64,000 nt of DNA from Acidovorax sp. sif1233 (GCF_019218755.1 NZ_JAHUWZ010000002.1:310001-374000), one strand, 5' to 3'. Shown: positions 37,102 through 47,657, numbered from the stretch's first letter. Notes: generated from the letters alone by a model not told the origin. A program made the numbers and translations.

Positions 37102-38121
37102 ATGATGCCCGGTTCTACACACACATTCATCAGGGTTGTGCGACGTCTATTGGCTTTGATTGCGTTGGTTCTGATCGCCTCGGGCGGTGCGGCCTTCTGG
37201 TGGCTGCACCAGCCGTTGGTGACGGGCAGCGAACCCCTGGAGCTGGCCATCGAGCCCGGCACCACGCCCCGGGGCATTGCGCGCGACGTGGTGGCCGCGG
37301 GGGCGCGGGTCGATGCGCGCATGCTCTACGCATGGTTCCGCTTCTCGGGCCAGGACCGCGCCATCAAGGCCGGCAACTATGAAATCCCGCCCGGAACCAC
37401 CCCGCGGGCCCTGCTGCAGAAACTGGTGCGCGGCGAGGAAACCCTGCGCGCGCTGACCCTGGTGGAGGGCTGGAACTGGCGCCAGGTGCGCCAGGCCCTC
37501 GCCAGGGAAGACCAGCTCAAGCCCGACGCGGCGAACCTGAGCGACGAGGCGCTGATGGCCCAGCTGGGCCGCCCGGGCGTGCCTCCCGAGGGGCGGTTCT
37601 TTCCGGACACCTACGCCTATGCCAAGGGCTCCAGCGACATCGCCCTGCTGCGCCGGGCGCTGCACGCCATGGACCGCCGCCTGGAGGCCGCCTGGGCCCA
37701 GCGCGCGGCCGACACGCCGCTCAAGTCGGCCGATGAAGCATTGATACTGGCCAGCATCGTCGAGAAGGAAACCGGCCGTCCGGGCGACCGCGCCCAGATT
37801 GCCGGGGTTTTTGCCAACCGCCTGCGCGCCGGGATGCTGCTGCAGACCGACCCCACCGTCATCTACGGCCTGGGCGAGCGGTTCGACGGCAACCTGCGCC
37901 GGCGCGATTTGCTGGCCGACACGCCGTGGAACACCTACACCCGGGCCGGCCTGCCTCCCACGCCCATCGCCATGCCCGGCAAGGCCGCCCTGCTCGCGGC
38001 GGTGCAGCCCGAGCCCACGCGTGCGCTGTACTTCGTGGCCAAGGGCGACGGCACCAGCCATTTCAGTGCCTCGCTGGAAGAGCACAACCGTGCGGTCAAC
38101 CGCTACCAGCGCGGCCAGTAG
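37102..38121 (+). CDS. mltG: Endolytic murein transglycosylase
   Basis: 339 residues from ATG 37102; the adjacent ATG at 37105 is equally possible. An N-terminal membrane anchor spans about residues 14-33 ([19 protein letters not shown]). A LysM-like region follows, and the YceG catalytic domain has [12 protein letters not shown] with the catalytic Glu near residue 213, then [13 protein letters not shown] and [11 protein letters not shown]. It cleaves nascent peptidoglycan at the inner membrane. It leads a conserved order mltG-tmk-holB-pilZ-tatD. Confidence 0.96.
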   Translation: MMPGSTHTFIRVVRRLLALIALVLIASGGAAFWWLHQPLVTGSEPLELAIEPGTTPRGIARDVVAAGARVDARMLYAWFRFSGQDRAIKAGNYEIPPGTTPRALLQKLVRGEETLRALTLVEGWNWRQVRQALAREDQLKPDAANLSDEALMAQLGRPGVPPEGRFFPDTYAYAKGSSDIALLRRALHAMDRRLEAAWAQRAADTPLKSADEALILASIVEKETGRPGDRAQIAGVFANRLRAGMLLQTDPTVIYGLGERFDGNLRRRDLLADTPWNTYTRAGLPPTPIAMPGKAALLAAVQPEPTRALYFVAKGDGTSHFSASLEEHNRAVNRYQRGQ

Positions 38122-38195
38122 CGCATGCGGCCTGGTGCGCGGGCGGCCGCGGCGCCCCGAGCCATGCGCCCCTGCAGATTCAACCCAAGGCTTTC

Positions 38196-38873
38196 ATGTC
38201 ACGACCCGGTCTTTTCATTACCTTTGAAGGCATCGACGGCGCGGGCAAGTCCTCGCACATCGAGGGCCTGGCGGCGGCTTTCCGTGCGCAGGGCCGCGCG
38301 GTCACCGTGAGCCGAGAGCCCGGTGGCACGCCGCTGGCCGAAAAACTGCGCGAGATGGTCCTAAACGACCCGATGGACCCGCTCACCGAATCGCTGCTCA
38401 TCTTCGCCGCGCGCCGGGACCACCTGCGCAATGTGATCGAGCCCGCCCTCGCGCGTGGCGACGTGGTGCTGTGCGACCGTTTCACCGATGCCACCTTCGC
38501 CTACCAGGGGGCCGGCCGGGGCTTCGATCTTGGCGTGCTATCGATATTGGAGCGGCTTGCGCAGACGGGTCTTTCGCCAGAGGCCGATCTGATGCGTGAG
38601 CCCGATCTGACCGTGTGGTTCGATCTGGCGCCGGAAGTGGCTGCCCAGCGCCTGGCCGGCGCCCGCGTGCCCGACCGTTTCGAGGCCCAGCCGGCCGAGT
38701 TCTTCCGCCGGGTGGCCCAGGGCTATGCCGACCGCGCGGCCGCCGCACCCCAGCGGTTTGCACGGCTGGACGCCGCGCAGGACCGCCACCGCGTGTGGCA
38801 GCAGCTCACCAGCGTCTTTGTGCGCAAGGGCTGGCTGGCCATCATGGTGGCCACCCAGGGAGGGGCGGCATGA
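38196..38873 (+). CDS. tmk: Thymidylate kinase
   Basis: 225 residues from ATG 38196. P-loop EGIDGAGKS near residue 9, the DR motif [13 protein letters not shown] and the LID region [20 protein letters not shown]. It phosphorylates dTMP to dTDP. The stop overlaps the holB start (ATGA). The open frame upstream of 38196 belongs to the mltG-tmk gap and shows no kinase sequence. Confidence 0.97.
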   Translation: MSRPGLFITFEGIDGAGKSSHIEGLAAAFRAQGRAVTVSREPGGTPLAEKLREMVLNDPMDPLTESLLIFAARRDHLRNVIEPALARGDVVLCDRFTDATFAYQGAGRGFDLGVLSILERLAQTGLSPEADLMREPDLTVWFDLAPEVAAQRLAGARVPDRFEAQPAEFFRRVAQGYADRAAAAPQRFARLDAAQDRHRVWQQLTSVFVRKGWLAIMVATQGGAA

Positions 38874-39892
38874 GCGAATCCGCCAACGCCCCTGCGACGG
38901 CCCTCGCGCCCTGGATCGCCGCACAGCGTGCCAGCCTGCTGGCCCAGCGCGGGCATGCCTGGCTGCTGCAGGGCCCGTCGGGCATGGGCCAGTACGCGCT
39001 GGGCATGGAGCTGGTGCGCGCCTGGCTGTGCGATGCACCGACCGCGCAGGGTGCCTGCGGCCAGTGCGGCAGCTGCCATGCGGTCAACGTGCGCACCCAT
39101 GCCGACCTGTGCGTGCTGATGCCCGAGGTGCAGATGATGGCGCTGGGCTGGCCCCTGTCGGAGAAGGCCCAGGCGGACATCGACGACAAGAAGCGCAAGC
39201 CCAGCCGCGAGATCCGCGTGGAAGCGATGCGCGACGCGGTGGAGTTCTCGCAGCGCACCTCGGCCCGTGGCCGGGGCAAGGCCGTGCTGGTGTATCCCGC
39301 CGAGCAGATGAACCACATCACGGCCAATGCCTTGCTCAAGACCCTGGAGGAGCCGCCGGGGGATGTGCGCTTCGTCCTGGCCAGCGAGGCCGCGCACCAG
39401 TTGCTGCCCACCATCCGCAGCCGCTGCCTGGGCCACACGATGGTCTGGCCCGCCGAGGACCAGATGCTGCAGTGGCTGCAAGGGCAGGGCGTTGCCGGCG
39501 CCGCCGCGACGGCGTTCCTGCGCGCCGCCGGCGGGCGGCCCGACGATGCGCTGGCGCTGGCCCAGTCGGGGCGCAGCCCGCAGGCCTGGTCCGCGCTGCC
39601 CCAGGCCGTCGCCAAGGGGGATGTGACCGCGCTCGGGGACTGGGCGCCTGCGCAGGCCATCGATGCGCTGCAAAAGCTCTGCCATGACCTGCTGGCGGCG
39701 AGCGTGGGCGCCGCTCCGCGCTACTTCGCGGCGGCGGACCTCCCGAAGGCGCTGCCGCCGCTGGGCGCGCTGACACGCTGGTCGCGCGCGCTGGCCAAGG
39801 CCGCACGCACGGCGGACCATCCTTTCAATGCCGGCCTCATGCTGGAGGCGCTTGTCGCCCAGGCGCGAAACACCCTACACTCCAAGCACTGA
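38870..39892 (+). CDS. holB: DNA polymerase III delta prime subunit
   Basis: 340 residues from ATG 38870. The clamp-loader AAA+ fold with the Cys zinc knot (ACGQCGSC) near residue 64, the sensor segment [11 protein letters not shown] and the SRC motif (IRSRC). The Walker A reads GPSGMGQY, with Gln in place of the Lys, consistent with delta prime not binding ATP. It is part of the clamp loader with gamma/tau and delta. Confidence 0.95.
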   Translation: MSESANAPATALAPWIAAQRASLLAQRGHAWLLQGPSGMGQYALGMELVRAWLCDAPTAQGACGQCGSCHAVNVRTHADLCVLMPEVQMMALGWPLSEKAQADIDDKKRKPSREIRVEAMRDAVEFSQRTSARGRGKAVLVYPAEQMNHITANALLKTLEEPPGDVRFVLASEAAHQLLPTIRSRCLGHTMVWPAEDQMLQWLQGQGVAGAAATAFLRAAGGRPDDALALAQSGRSPQAWSALPQAVAKGDVTALGDWAPAQAIDALQKLCHDLLAASVGAAPRYFAAADLPKALPPLGALTRWSRALAKAARTADHPFNAGLMLEALVAQARNTLHSKH

Positions 39893-39909
39893 GCCGTACC
39901 CACCCATCC

Positions 39910-40269
39910 ATGAGCAGTCCATCCACCGCCCCCCGCCCCAGCGTCATGCAGCTGGCCATCAAGGAAAAGGCGGCCTTGTACGCGGCCTACATTCCCTTTT
40001 TCGCCGAAGGGGGCATTTTTGTCCCCACCCAGCGGGACTACAAGCTGGGTGATGATGTCTATGTGCTGCTGACGCTGCCGGACGACACGCAGCGCTACCC
40101 GGTGGCCGGCCGCGTGGCCTGGGTCACCCCGGCGCGGGCTGCGGGCAACCGGACGCAGGGCGTGGGCATCCAGTTTCCCAAGGACGAGAAGTCGCGCCAG
40201 CTCAAGGCCAAGATCGAGGAACTGCTCGGCACGGCGCTGGGGTCCGACCGGCCGACACAGACCATCTGA
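39910..40269 (+). CDS. pilZ: PilZ-domain protein (type IV pilus PilZ type)
   Basis: 119 residues. A PilZ barrel with IFVPTQRDYKLGDDVYVLLTLP, and GVGIQF near residue 93. The c-di-GMP-binding RxxxR at the N-terminus is missing, as in the PilZ protein proper. In Pseudomonas and Xanthomonas, PilZ acts in pilus biogenesis by binding PilB. The location between holB and tatD is the conserved one. It is followed by a terminator. Confidence 0.9.
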   Translation: MSSPSTAPRPSVMQLAIKEKAALYAAYIPFFAEGGIFVPTQRDYKLGDDVYVLLTLPDDTQRYPVAGRVAWVTPARAAGNRTQGVGIQFPKDEKSRQLKAKIEELLGTALGSDRPTQTI

Positions 40270-40287
40270 GCCGGCCCCGCACACCGT

Positions 40288-40319
40288 GCCGACCCGTGCC
40301 AGGCGGGTCGGCATTTTTG
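40288..40319 (+). terminator. Intrinsic terminator after pilZ
   Basis: An 8-bp stem GCCGACCC / GGGTCGGC with a 9-base loop, followed by ATTTTTG. It closes the mltG-to-pilZ transcript, so tatD at 40419 probably has its own promoter. Confidence 0.8.
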
Positions 40320-40418
40320 TTTGCTGGCTGCGGCGGGCGGGGTTGTCGCCCACCCCGGAGGACTGCGGTGGCCACCGGTGGCCCGCGTGGCGAGCAAACA
40401 CGATTATTTTGAAACCGC

Positions 40419-41225
40419 ATGTTCACTGATTCGCACTGTCATCTCAATTTTCCCGAACTGGCGAGCCAGCTGCCCGCCATCCGCCAGGCCATGGCCGACG
40501 CGCGGGTGGACCGGGCCTTGTGCATCTGCACCACCCTGGAAGAGTTCGAGGGCGTGCATGCCCTGGCCATGGCGCACGACAACTTCTGGAGCACGGTGGG
40601 CGTGCACCCGGACAACGAAGGCATCGCCGAGCCCACGGTGCAGGGCCTGCTGGAGCGCGCCGCCTTGCCGCGCGTGGTGGCCATTGGCGAGACGGGGCTC
40701 GACTACTACGGCATGGAGGACCGCAAGGGAGGGCGCAGCATCGCCGACCTGGAGTGGCAGCGCGAGCGCTTTCGCAACCACATCCGCGCGGCGCGGGCGT
40801 GCGGCAAGCCGCTGGTCATCCACACCCGCAGCGCGTCGGACGACACGCTCTCCATCTTGCGCGAAGAGGGGGAGGACGGCCTCGGCAACCGCGCGGGCGG
40901 CGTGTTCCACTGCTTCACCGAATCGATGCAGGTGGCGCGCGCGGCGCTCGATCTGGGCTACTACATCTCCTTTTCGGGCATCGTCACATTCAAGAGCGCC
41001 CAGGAACTGCGCGACGTGGTGGCCTTCGTGCCGCTGGACCGCACCCTGATCGAAACCGACAGCCCCTACCTCGCGCCCGTGCCATACCGTGGCAAGACCA
41101 ACAACCCGTCGTATGTACCCTACGTGGCCAGGCAGGTGGCCGAAACCAAGGGGCTGGCGCTCGAGGCGGTGGCCGAGGCCACGAGCCGCAACTTCGACGC
41201 CTTGTTCAAGGGAGTGACCGAATGA
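40419..41225 (+). CDS. tatD: TatD-family metal-dependent DNase
   Basis: 268 residues. The metal-binding residues are visible in order: HCHLNF at residues 6-11, [10 protein letters not shown] (Glu), VIHTRSA (His), GVFHCF (His) and ETDSPYL (Asp). It has 3'-5' exonuclease-type activity and may act in DNA repair or RNA quality control. The stop overlaps the ankyrin-protein start by 4 bp. Confidence 0.95.
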   Translation: MFTDSHCHLNFPELASQLPAIRQAMADARVDRALCICTTLEEFEGVHALAMAHDNFWSTVGVHPDNEGIAEPTVQGLLERAALPRVVAIGETGLDYYGMEDRKGGRSIADLEWQRERFRNHIRAARACGKPLVIHTRSASDDTLSILREEGEDGLGNRAGGVFHCFTESMQVARAALDLGYYISFSGIVTFKSAQELRDVVAFVPLDRTLIETDSPYLAPVPYRGKTNNPSYVPYVARQVAETKGLALEAVAEATSRNFDALFKGVTE

Positions 41226-41896
41226 TCCACCATCGCCGCAACGTGTTGGCGACCCTGGCGCTGGGGCTGGCTGCTCCCGCTATCTGGGCAGGAGCCTACG
41301 AGGATTTTTTTGTCGCCATCCTGCGCGATGACGGTGGCGCCATCACCGGGCTGCTGCGCAGGGGGTTCGACCCTGATACGCGCGACCCGAAAGGCCAGGT
41401 GGGCCTCACCATCGCCTTGCAAAACGGCGCTTCCAAGGCCTTCTTTGCGCTGCTGGCCGCACGGCAGGTGAATGTGGATGCACGGAACGCACAGGACGAG
41501 AGCCCCTTGATGATGGCCGCGCTCAAGGGCAACGTGGAGGCCGTGAAGGCGCTTCTTGCACGCGATGCGGATGTGAACAAGACGGGCTGGACGCCCCTGC
41601 ACTACGCGGCGTCCGCCGGCTCGCCCCAGCATGCGGCGATCATCGCGCTGCTGCTGGAAAACCATGCGTACATCGATGCCGCTTCGCCCAACGGCACGAC
41701 CCCCCTCATGATGGCGGCGCACTACGGCTCCATCGAGTCCGTGCAGCTTTTGCTGGACGAGGGCGCCGACCCCACGCTCAAGAACCAGCTGGGCCTGACC
41801 GCCACGGACTTCGCCATGCGCGTGAGCCGCACCGATTCTGCGGAACGGATTGCCGCTGCCATACGCAAGCGCCAGCCCAACCGGGGCAGGTGGTAG
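41222..41896 (+). CDS. Exported ankyrin-repeat protein
   Basis: 224 residues from ATG 41222, overlapping the tatD stop (ATGA). The N-terminal signal ([19 protein letters not shown]) has a twin-arginine-like RR but no full TAT motif. About four ankyrin repeats follow ([52 protein letters not shown]). Likely a periplasmic protein-interaction module, often linked to peroxide or envelope stress. The partner is unknown. Confidence 0.9.
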   Translation: MIHHRRNVLATLALGLAAPAIWAGAYEDFFVAILRDDGGAITGLLRRGFDPDTRDPKGQVGLTIALQNGASKAFFALLAARQVNVDARNAQDESPLMMAALKGNVEAVKALLARDADVNKTGWTPLHYAASAGSPQHAAIIALLLENHAYIDAASPNGTTPLMMAAHYGSIESVQLLLDEGADPTLKNQLGLTATDFAMRVSRTDSAERIAAAIRKRQPNRGRW

Positions 41897-41934
41897 GGCT
41901 CCTGCGAGGGTTTCCCGCGCGGGGTGGCGCGGGT

Positions 41935-43743
41935 TCAGTGGAGTGCGGCGGTTTCGCCCGAGGCCGGCCGCGCCTGCAGGCGCGCGTACAGCCCGCCCCG
42001 CGCCATCAGTTCGCCATGGGTTCCTTGCTCGGCAATGCGTCCACGCTCCATGACGATGACCCGGTCCGCATGTTCGATGGTGGACAGGCGGTGGGCAATG
42101 ACCAGCGTGGTGCGCCCCTGCATCAGGCGCTGGAGGGCGTCCTGCACCAGCCGCTCCGATTCGGTGTCCAGCGCCGAGGTGGCCTCGTCCAGGATCAGGA
42201 TGGGGGCATCCTTGTACAGCGCCCGGGCAATCGCCAGCCGCTGCCGCTGCCCGCCTGACAATTGGGTGGCGTTGTGGCCCACCACGGTGTGGATGCCCCG
42301 TGGAAGCGCCGCCACGTGTTCCGCCAGGTTCGCGGCCGCCAGGCATTCCTGCACGCGCAGGTCGTCCACCTCGCGCCCCAGCGCCACGTTGGCGGCGATG
42401 GTGTCGTTGAACATCACCACGTCCTGGCTCACCATCGCGAACTGCGACCGCAGCGATCCCAGGTCCCACTCGGGCAGGGGGCGGCCATCCACCAGGATGT
42501 CGCCCGACGCGGGCATCACGAACCGTGGCAGCAGGTTGACCAGCGTCGTCTTTCCGGCGCCGGAGGGGCCGACCAGGGCGACGATTTCACCGGGCTCCAC
42601 GCGCAGGCTGACCTGGTCCAGTGCCGGGGCATGGTCGGAGCCGTACGACACCGTCACCCGGGACAGCTCCAGCGCGCCCCGCACGCGGTCCGTGCGGTAC
42701 TGGCCGCCTGTTTCGGCGCCGGTGTCGCCCAGCAGCGCGAGTCCCCGTTCAAGGGCCGCCACCCCCCGGGTGATCGGGCTGGCGACATCGGCCAGGCGGC
42801 GGATGGGCGCTATGAGCATCAGCATGGCCGTGATGAACGACACGAAGCCGCCCACCGTGACGTCCTTCGCGTCCACCGCGCCACGGCTTTGCCACAGGGC
42901 GATGCAGATCACCACGGAGAGCGCCGCGGCGGCCAGCAACTGCGTGAGCGGTGTCATGGCCGCGGACGCAATCGTCGACTTGATGGCCAGGCGGCGCAGG
43001 CTCTGGCTCAGCCCGGCGAAGCGCCCGGCCTGGCCGGCCTGCGCGCCGTGCAGCCGCACCATGCGGTGCGCCAGCACGTTTTCCTCCACCACGTAGGCCA
43101 GCTCGTCGGTCGCCTGCTGGCTGCTTTTTGTCAGGTGGTAGAGGCGCCGGGAAAGTGTCTTCATGATCCAGGCCACGCCCGGCACCACCACCGCCACGAT
43201 CAGCGTGAGCTGCCAATTGAGGTACAGCAGGTAGGCCAGCAGCGCCACCAGCGTGAACCCGTCACGCGATACGCCCAGCAGTGCCTGCACGAGCAAGGTT
43301 GCGCCGGTCTGCACTTCGTACACCACGGTGTTGGACAAGGTGCTGGCAGACTGCCGCGAGAACAGGCCCATTTCCGCCGCCAGGACCCTGTCGAACAGCG
43401 ATTGCCGCAGCGTCAGCATGCCCTCGTTGGCTATGCGTGCCAGCGCGTACTGGCCGACGAACTGCGCGACGCCGCGCACGAAGAAAACGCCCAGGATGGC
43501 CAGGGGCACCATCCACAGCTGCAGGGTTCCCTGGGTGAAGCCGCGGTCCAGCAAAGGCTGCAGCAGCGCGGGAATCAGGGGCTCGGTCACGGCGCCCACG
43601 AGGGTGGCGACAACGGCAAGGCTCCAGGCCATCCGCTGGTTGCCGAAGTAGACCGATAGCCGCTGAAGGCGCGTGGTCAGGCTTGCGGCAGGAGGAGGGG
43701 GGGAGGCGGGCGTGGCGCCCGGGCCTGAATCTGTGGCTTGCAT
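41935..43743 (-). CDS. msbA: Lipid A export ABC transporter MsbA
   Basis: 602 residues. The transmembrane half has six helices with the MsbA-type cues TEPLIPALLQPLLDRGF and FLFVRG-like FVRGVAQFVGQY. The NBD has Walker A GPSGAGKTT near residue 397, signature LSGGQRQR, Walker B ILILDEATSALD and the switch IAHRLST. It flips lipid A-core across the inner membrane. It is transcribed away from tolB, with 235 bp between the starts. Confidence 0.93.
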   Translation of the reverse strand: MQATDSGPGATPASPPPPAASLTTRLQRLSVYFGNQRMAWSLAVVATLVGAVTEPLIPALLQPLLDRGFTQGTLQLWMVPLAILGVFFVRGVAQFVGQYALARIANEGMLTLRQSLFDRVLAAEMGLFSRQSASTLSNTVVYEVQTGATLLVQALLGVSRDGFTLVALLAYLLYLNWQLTLIVAVVVPGVAWIMKTLSRRLYHLTKSSQQATDELAYVVEENVLAHRMVRLHGAQAGQAGRFAGLSQSLRRLAIKSTIASAAMTPLTQLLAAAALSVVICIALWQSRGAVDAKDVTVGGFVSFITAMLMLIAPIRRLADVASPITRGVAALERGLALLGDTGAETGGQYRTDRVRGALELSRVTVSYGSDHAPALDQVSLRVEPGEIVALVGPSGAGKTTLVNLLPRFVMPASGDILVDGRPLPEWDLGSLRSQFAMVSQDVVMFNDTIAANVALGREVDDLRVQECLAAANLAEHVAALPRGIHTVVGHNATQLSGGQRQRLAIARALYKDAPILILDEATSALDTESERLVQDALQRLMQGRTTLVIAHRLSTIEHADRVIVMERGRIAEQGTHGELMARGGLYARLQARPASGETAALH

Positions 43744-43978
43744 GTGGCCCGGATTCTACGGTCGCGGGCTGCCAGGGCCTGCAGGCTCCTCTGAGCGGTG
43801 CCAGATTGATCGGATGCGGGCCGGCGCGGCAGGAAAAAGCCAGCGCCCGAAGGCCATGCGCACGGTTGGCTCGAAATCAAGGCCGATGGCCCTGGTGGCC
43901 GCACAGTTTGTCACAGGGGTTTTCCCGCTGTGTGTAACATTCGGGTTTGCCCTTCGGCATTTGTTCGGCTACCGCTGG

Positions 43979-45304
43979 ATGCCAATGACCACAGATCGAA
44001 TCTCTACACACCCATCTCCTGCGGCTTTGCCGCATCCCTTGCGCCGCCAGGTACTGGCCGCGCTCATTGCCACTCCCGCCCTGCCAGCACTGGCGCAATT
44101 TCGCGTCGAGGTGACGGGCGTTGGCCTGACCCAGCTGCCCATTGCGATCGCTCCGTTCCGGGGCGAGGCGCAGGCGCCCCAGAAGATGTCGTCCATTGTC
44201 CAGGCCGACCTGGAGCGCAGTGGCCAGTTCCGTGCGGTGGATGCGTCGGGCGCGGTGCTGGACGAAACCGCGCGCCCCGATGTGGCCCTGTGGCGCCAGA
44301 AAAGCGCGGATTCCCTGGCAACCGGCAGCATCACGCGCCTGGCGGATGGCCGCTTCGACATCCGCTTTCGCCTTTGGGATGTGGTGAAGGGGCAGGACCT
44401 GGGTGGGCAGAGCTTTGTGGTCACGCAGGGCGATCTGCGCCTGGTGGCCCACCGCATCGCCGATTTCATCTATGAAAAGCTGACGGGTGAACGCGGAATT
44501 TTCTCGACCCGCATTGCCTACGTCACCAAGACCGGACCCCGCTACAGCCTGTGGGTGGCGGACGCCGACGGCGAGAATGCGCAGTCGGCCCTGTCGAGCC
44601 CCGAGCCCATCATCTCGCCCGCGTGGTCACCCAATGGCGGCCAGCTCGCCTACGTCTCGTTCGAATCACGCAAACCCGTTGTCTACGTGCACGACGTGGC
44701 CTCCGGCCGCAGGCGCCTGATCGCCAATTTCCGGGGCTCCAACAGCGCGCCCGCCTGGGCTCCGGACGGACGCTCCCTGGCCGTGACGCTGAGCCGTGAT
44801 GGCGGCTCCCAGCTCTACACCATCGACGCCAATGGCGGCGAACCGCGCCGCCTCATGCAGAGCTCGGGCATCGATACCGAACCCGTGTTCTCCGGCGACG
44901 GCCGCAGCATCTACTTCGTGAGCGACCGGGGTGGCGCACCGCAGATCTACAAGGTCCCTGCCTCTGGCGGCAATGCGGAGCGTGTCACTTTCACGGGCAG
45001 CTACAACATTTCCCCCAGCATCAGCCCGGATGGCCGCTGGCTGGCCTATATTTCCCGCGTTGGCGGGGCTTTCAAGCTGCACGTCATGGACCTGTCCTCC
45101 GGCACCGTGAATGCAGTCACGGACACCACGGCGGACGAGAACCCCAGTTTTGCTCCCAATAGCCGCCTCATCGTCTATGCCACCCAGCAGCAAGGGCGCG
45201 AAGCGCTCATGACGACCACGCTGGACGGCAAGATCAAGGCCCGGCTCGCGGGGCAGGCGGGAGATATCCGCGAGCCCGACTGGGGCCCATTTCAAAAGCA
45301 ATGA
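43979..45304 (+). CDS. tolB: Tol-Pal system beta-propeller protein TolB
   Basis: 441 residues from ATG 43979; a second ATG at 43985 is just as plausible, and neither has a strong ribosome site. The signal peptide covers about residues 20-43 (RRQVLAALIATPALPALA). The N-terminal TolB domain (VGLTQLPIAIAPFRGEAQ) is followed by a six-bladed propeller of PD40 repeats (SPAWSPNGGQLAYVSF; PAWAPDGRSLAVTLS). It is periplasmic and interacts with Pal. The usual tolQRA genes do not precede it here. Confidence 0.95.
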   Translation: MPMTTDRISTHPSPAALPHPLRRQVLAALIATPALPALAQFRVEVTGVGLTQLPIAIAPFRGEAQAPQKMSSIVQADLERSGQFRAVDASGAVLDETARPDVALWRQKSADSLATGSITRLADGRFDIRFRLWDVVKGQDLGGQSFVVTQGDLRLVAHRIADFIYEKLTGERGIFSTRIAYVTKTGPRYSLWVADADGENAQSALSSPEPIISPAWSPNGGQLAYVSFESRKPVVYVHDVASGRRRLIANFRGSNSAPAWAPDGRSLAVTLSRDGGSQLYTIDANGGEPRRLMQSSGIDTEPVFSGDGRSIYFVSDRGGAPQIYKVPASGGNAERVTFTGSYNISPSISPDGRWLAYISRVGGAFKLHVMDLSSGTVNAVTDTTADENPSFAPNSRLIVYATQQQGREALMTTTLDGKIKARLAGQAGDIREPDWGPFQKQ

Positions 45305-45348
45305 ACTTATCCGCACTTTCAGTTACCAAGCTTTCAGGAGAATTTTGG

Positions 45349-45888
45349 ATGATCAAACGCATTACCCTTGCCCTTACCGTTGTCGCATTGATGGCCGGAT
45401 GCAGTTCCGGCGTGAAGCTGGATGACGTGCCTGTCGAAGACAAGAACGCCACGTCCACCATGGGCACCAACAGTGGGGCCAACTCCGGCAACACTGCCCA
45501 GAGCGGCGTGGCCGGCGTGGACCTTGGCCAGTCGGGCCGCGATGCGGCCGGCCCCGTGGGTGTGAGCCGCATCGTCTATTTCGACTACGACAGCTACGTG
45601 ATCAAGCCTGAATTCCAGTCCCTGATCGAAGCGCATTCCCGCTTCATCAAGTCTGGCAACGGCCGCAAGGTCATGATCGAAGGCCATACCGACGACCGTG
45701 GTGGCCGCGAGTACAACCTGGCCCTGGGCCAGAAGCGCGCCGAAGCCGTGCGCCGTTCGCTCGCGCTGCTGGGTGTGCCAGACAACCAGATGGAAGCCGT
45801 GAGCTTTGGCAAGGAAAAGCCCGCCGCCCAAGGCAATAGCGAAGACGTGCACGCACAGAATCGCCGGGCAGAACTGTCCTATCGTTGA
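45349..45888 (+). CDS. pal: Peptidoglycan-associated lipoprotein Pal
   Basis: 179 residues from ATG 45349 with AGGAGA at 45336-45341. Lipobox LMAGC at about residues 15-19, so Cys19 is acylated and anchored in the outer membrane. The C-terminal OmpA domain (VYFDYDSYVIKPEFQ; IEGHTDDRGGREYNLALGQ) binds peptidoglycan. The linker is Ser/Asn/Gly-rich. Its stop overlaps the cpoB start. Confidence 0.96.
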   Translation: MIKRITLALTVVALMAGCSSGVKLDDVPVEDKNATSTMGTNSGANSGNTAQSGVAGVDLGQSGRDAAGPVGVSRIVYFDYDSYVIKPEFQSLIEAHSRFIKSGNGRKVMIEGHTDDRGGREYNLALGQKRAEAVRRSLALLGVPDNQMEAVSFGKEKPAAQGNSEDVHAQNRRAELSYR

Positions 45889-46685
45889 TGCGTACGTTGT
45901 CTTTTCCTGTGCCCTACCTGTTCAAGGCACTGGCGGCCGGGGCGCTGTCGGCGGCCTTGCTGCCCGCGGCGCATGCAGCCCTTTTTGAGGACGACGAGGC
46001 CCGCCGCGCCATCATCGAAATGCGCCAGCGTGTTGACGGGCTGCAAATGTCCCAGCAACGCGCAGCCGAAGAAATGCGCAGGCTTGGCGAAGAGAACGGC
46101 CAGCTCCGGCGCAGCCTGCTTGATCTGCAGGGGCAGATCGAGACGCTGCGCATGGAGCAGTCCAAGCTTCGGGGCCAGAACGAGCAGTTGCTGCGGGATG
46201 CTGCGGACCTGCAGCGGCGCCAGAAGGACATTGCCCAGGGAGTGGATGAGCGCCTGAAGCAGTTTGAGCCGGTGAAGGTGACGGTGGACGGCCAGGAGTT
46301 CCAGGCCGACCCCGCCGAAAAGAAGGACTTCGAAGCGGCCCTGTCCGTGTTCCGTTCGGGCAAGTTTTCCGATGCGAGTTCGGCATTTGCGGCGTTTGTG
46401 CGGCAGTACCCGCGCAGTGGCTTCGTGCCTTCCGCCCGCTTCTGGCTGGGGAACGCCCAATATGCCACCCGCGAGTACAAGGAGGCCATCAACAACTTCA
46501 AGCTGATGCTGGCTGATGCCCCCTCCCATGCCCGTGCGCCGGAAGCGGCCCTGTCTATCGCCAACTGCCAGATCGAACTCAAGGACACGCGGGCCGCGCG
46601 CAAGACGCTGGAAGATCTTCTGCGCGCCTACCCGCAATCTGAAGCTGCGATGGCGGCCAAAGAACGCCTTTCCCGCTTGAAGTGA
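45888..46685 (+). CDS. cpoB: Cell division coordinator CpoB (YbgF)
   Basis: 265 residues from ATG 45888 (TGATG overlap with pal). A signal peptide (about 1-30, ending AAHAALF), an N-terminal coiled coil rich in Gln/Arg (about 35-115), then three TPR-type repeats (FEAALSVFRSGKFSDAS; ARFWLGNAQYATREYKEAI; PEAALSIANCQIEL). It links the Tol-Pal complex to peptidoglycan synthesis. Coupled to tcdA by another TGATG. Confidence 0.93.
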   Translation: MRTLSFPVPYLFKALAAGALSAALLPAAHAALFEDDEARRAIIEMRQRVDGLQMSQQRAAEEMRRLGEENGQLRRSLLDLQGQIETLRMEQSKLRGQNEQLLRDAADLQRRQKDIAQGVDERLKQFEPVKVTVDGQEFQADPAEKKDFEAALSVFRSGKFSDASSAFAAFVRQYPRSGFVPSARFWLGNAQYATREYKEAINNFKLMLADAPSHARAPEAALSIANCQIELKDTRAARKTLEDLLRAYPQSEAAMAAKERLSRLK

Positions 46686-47515
46686 TGCCCGGCGCACCGT
46701 CTGTTCAAGCGGCGCCGTACCCCATTGTCGTGCCTGAGTCCGCCGCCCCGGATCGCCGTTTCGGCGGACTGGAGCGGCTGTACGGCGTGCAGGGCGCCGC
46801 CCGGATCCGCCAGGCACACATCGCGGTGGTGGGGATTGGTGGCGTGGGCTCATGGGCCGCCGAGGCCTTGGCGCGCAGCGGGGTGGGGCAGATCACCCTG
46901 ATCGATCTCGACCATGTGTCCGAGTCAAATATCAACCGCCAGATTCATGCGCTCACCGGGACCATTGGACAAGCCAAGGTTCTGGCGATGCGGGACCGGA
47001 TCGCACAGATTCACCCGGAGTGCACGGTCCATTGCATCGAGGACTTCGTGGAGCCGGAAAACTGGCCTGGGTTGCTTCCCCTGCCCGTTGATGCGGTGAT
47101 CGATGCCTGCGATCAGGTCAAGGCCAAGACGGCCATTGCGGCATGGGCCCAGGCCAGCGGGGTGCTGCACATCACCGTGGGTGCGGCGGGTGGCAAGCGG
47201 CATGCGCACAAGGTGGATGTGGACGACCTCGCGCGGACGACCCACGATCCTTTGCTGGCGCAACTGCGCTATCGCATGCGCAAGCACCACCGCGCCGCGC
47301 GCGAAGGCAAGAAGATCGGCGTGGACTGTGTCTTCAGCCGAGAGGCTGTGGCTCCGCCGGATGCGTCATGCCAAATCGATGGGGATGGCTCCCTGAATTG
47401 CCATGGGTATGGTTCGGTCGTCGCCGTGACGGCCACCTTCGGCCAGTGTGCCGCGGGCTGGGTGCTGGACAAACTTGCCGCAACTTCCAGAAAGGCCGTA
47501 AAAACAACGCTATAA
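46685..47515 (+). CDS. tcdA: tRNA threonylcarbamoyladenosine dehydratase
   Basis: 276 residues from ATG 46685. An E1-like ThiF fold with the ATP motif VVGIGGVGSWAAEALARSG near residue 52, then IDLDHVSESNINRQIHAL and the Asp of VIDACDQVKAK. It lacks a catalytic Cys for ubiquitin-like transfer, as in CsdL/TcdA. It cyclises t6A37 to ct6A in tRNA. The terminal gene of the tolB-pal-cpoB run, 43 bp before the tRNA-Lys. Confidence 0.94.
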   Translation: MPGAPSVQAAPYPIVVPESAAPDRRFGGLERLYGVQGAARIRQAHIAVVGIGGVGSWAAEALARSGVGQITLIDLDHVSESNINRQIHALTGTIGQAKVLAMRDRIAQIHPECTVHCIEDFVEPENWPGLLPLPVDAVIDACDQVKAKTAIAAWAQASGVLHITVGAAGGKRHAHKVDVDDLARTTHDPLLAQLRYRMRKHHRAAREGKKIGVDCVFSREAVAPPDASCQIDGDGSLNCHGYGSVVAVTATFGQCAAGWVLDKLAATSRKAVKTTL

Positions 47516-47558
47516 TCCAAGGCTTTGCAGCCATCGACCACGATTGCTGCAACAGGTC

Positions 47559-47634
47559 GGGACGTTAGCTCAGTTGGTAGAGCAGCGGACTTTTAATCCG
47601 TTGGTCACAAGTTCGAATCTTGTACGTCCTACCA
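47559..47634 (+). tRNA. tRNA-Lys (anticodon UUU)
   Basis: A 76-nt cloverleaf, including the encoded 3' CCA. The acceptor pairs GGGACGT with ACGTCCT (a G-U at the first pair). The D arm TAGCTCAGTTGGTAGAGCA, anticodon loop CTTTTAA and the T arm around GTTCGAATC are all standard. The 3' end borders an accessory islet. Confidence 0.97.
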
Positions 47635-47657
47635 CCCGATTTCTTGTGTGATATGAA

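Noticed and set aside
38531..38565. A GCTATCGATATTGG stretch in tmk that faintly resembles repeat family A
   Set aside because: The encoded residues are normal thymidylate kinase sequence, so no insertion is needed to explain it.
43673..43978. A 102-codon upstream extension of the tolB frame
   Set aside because: It would bury the TolB signal peptide and lies in the divergent msbA/tolB promoter gap.
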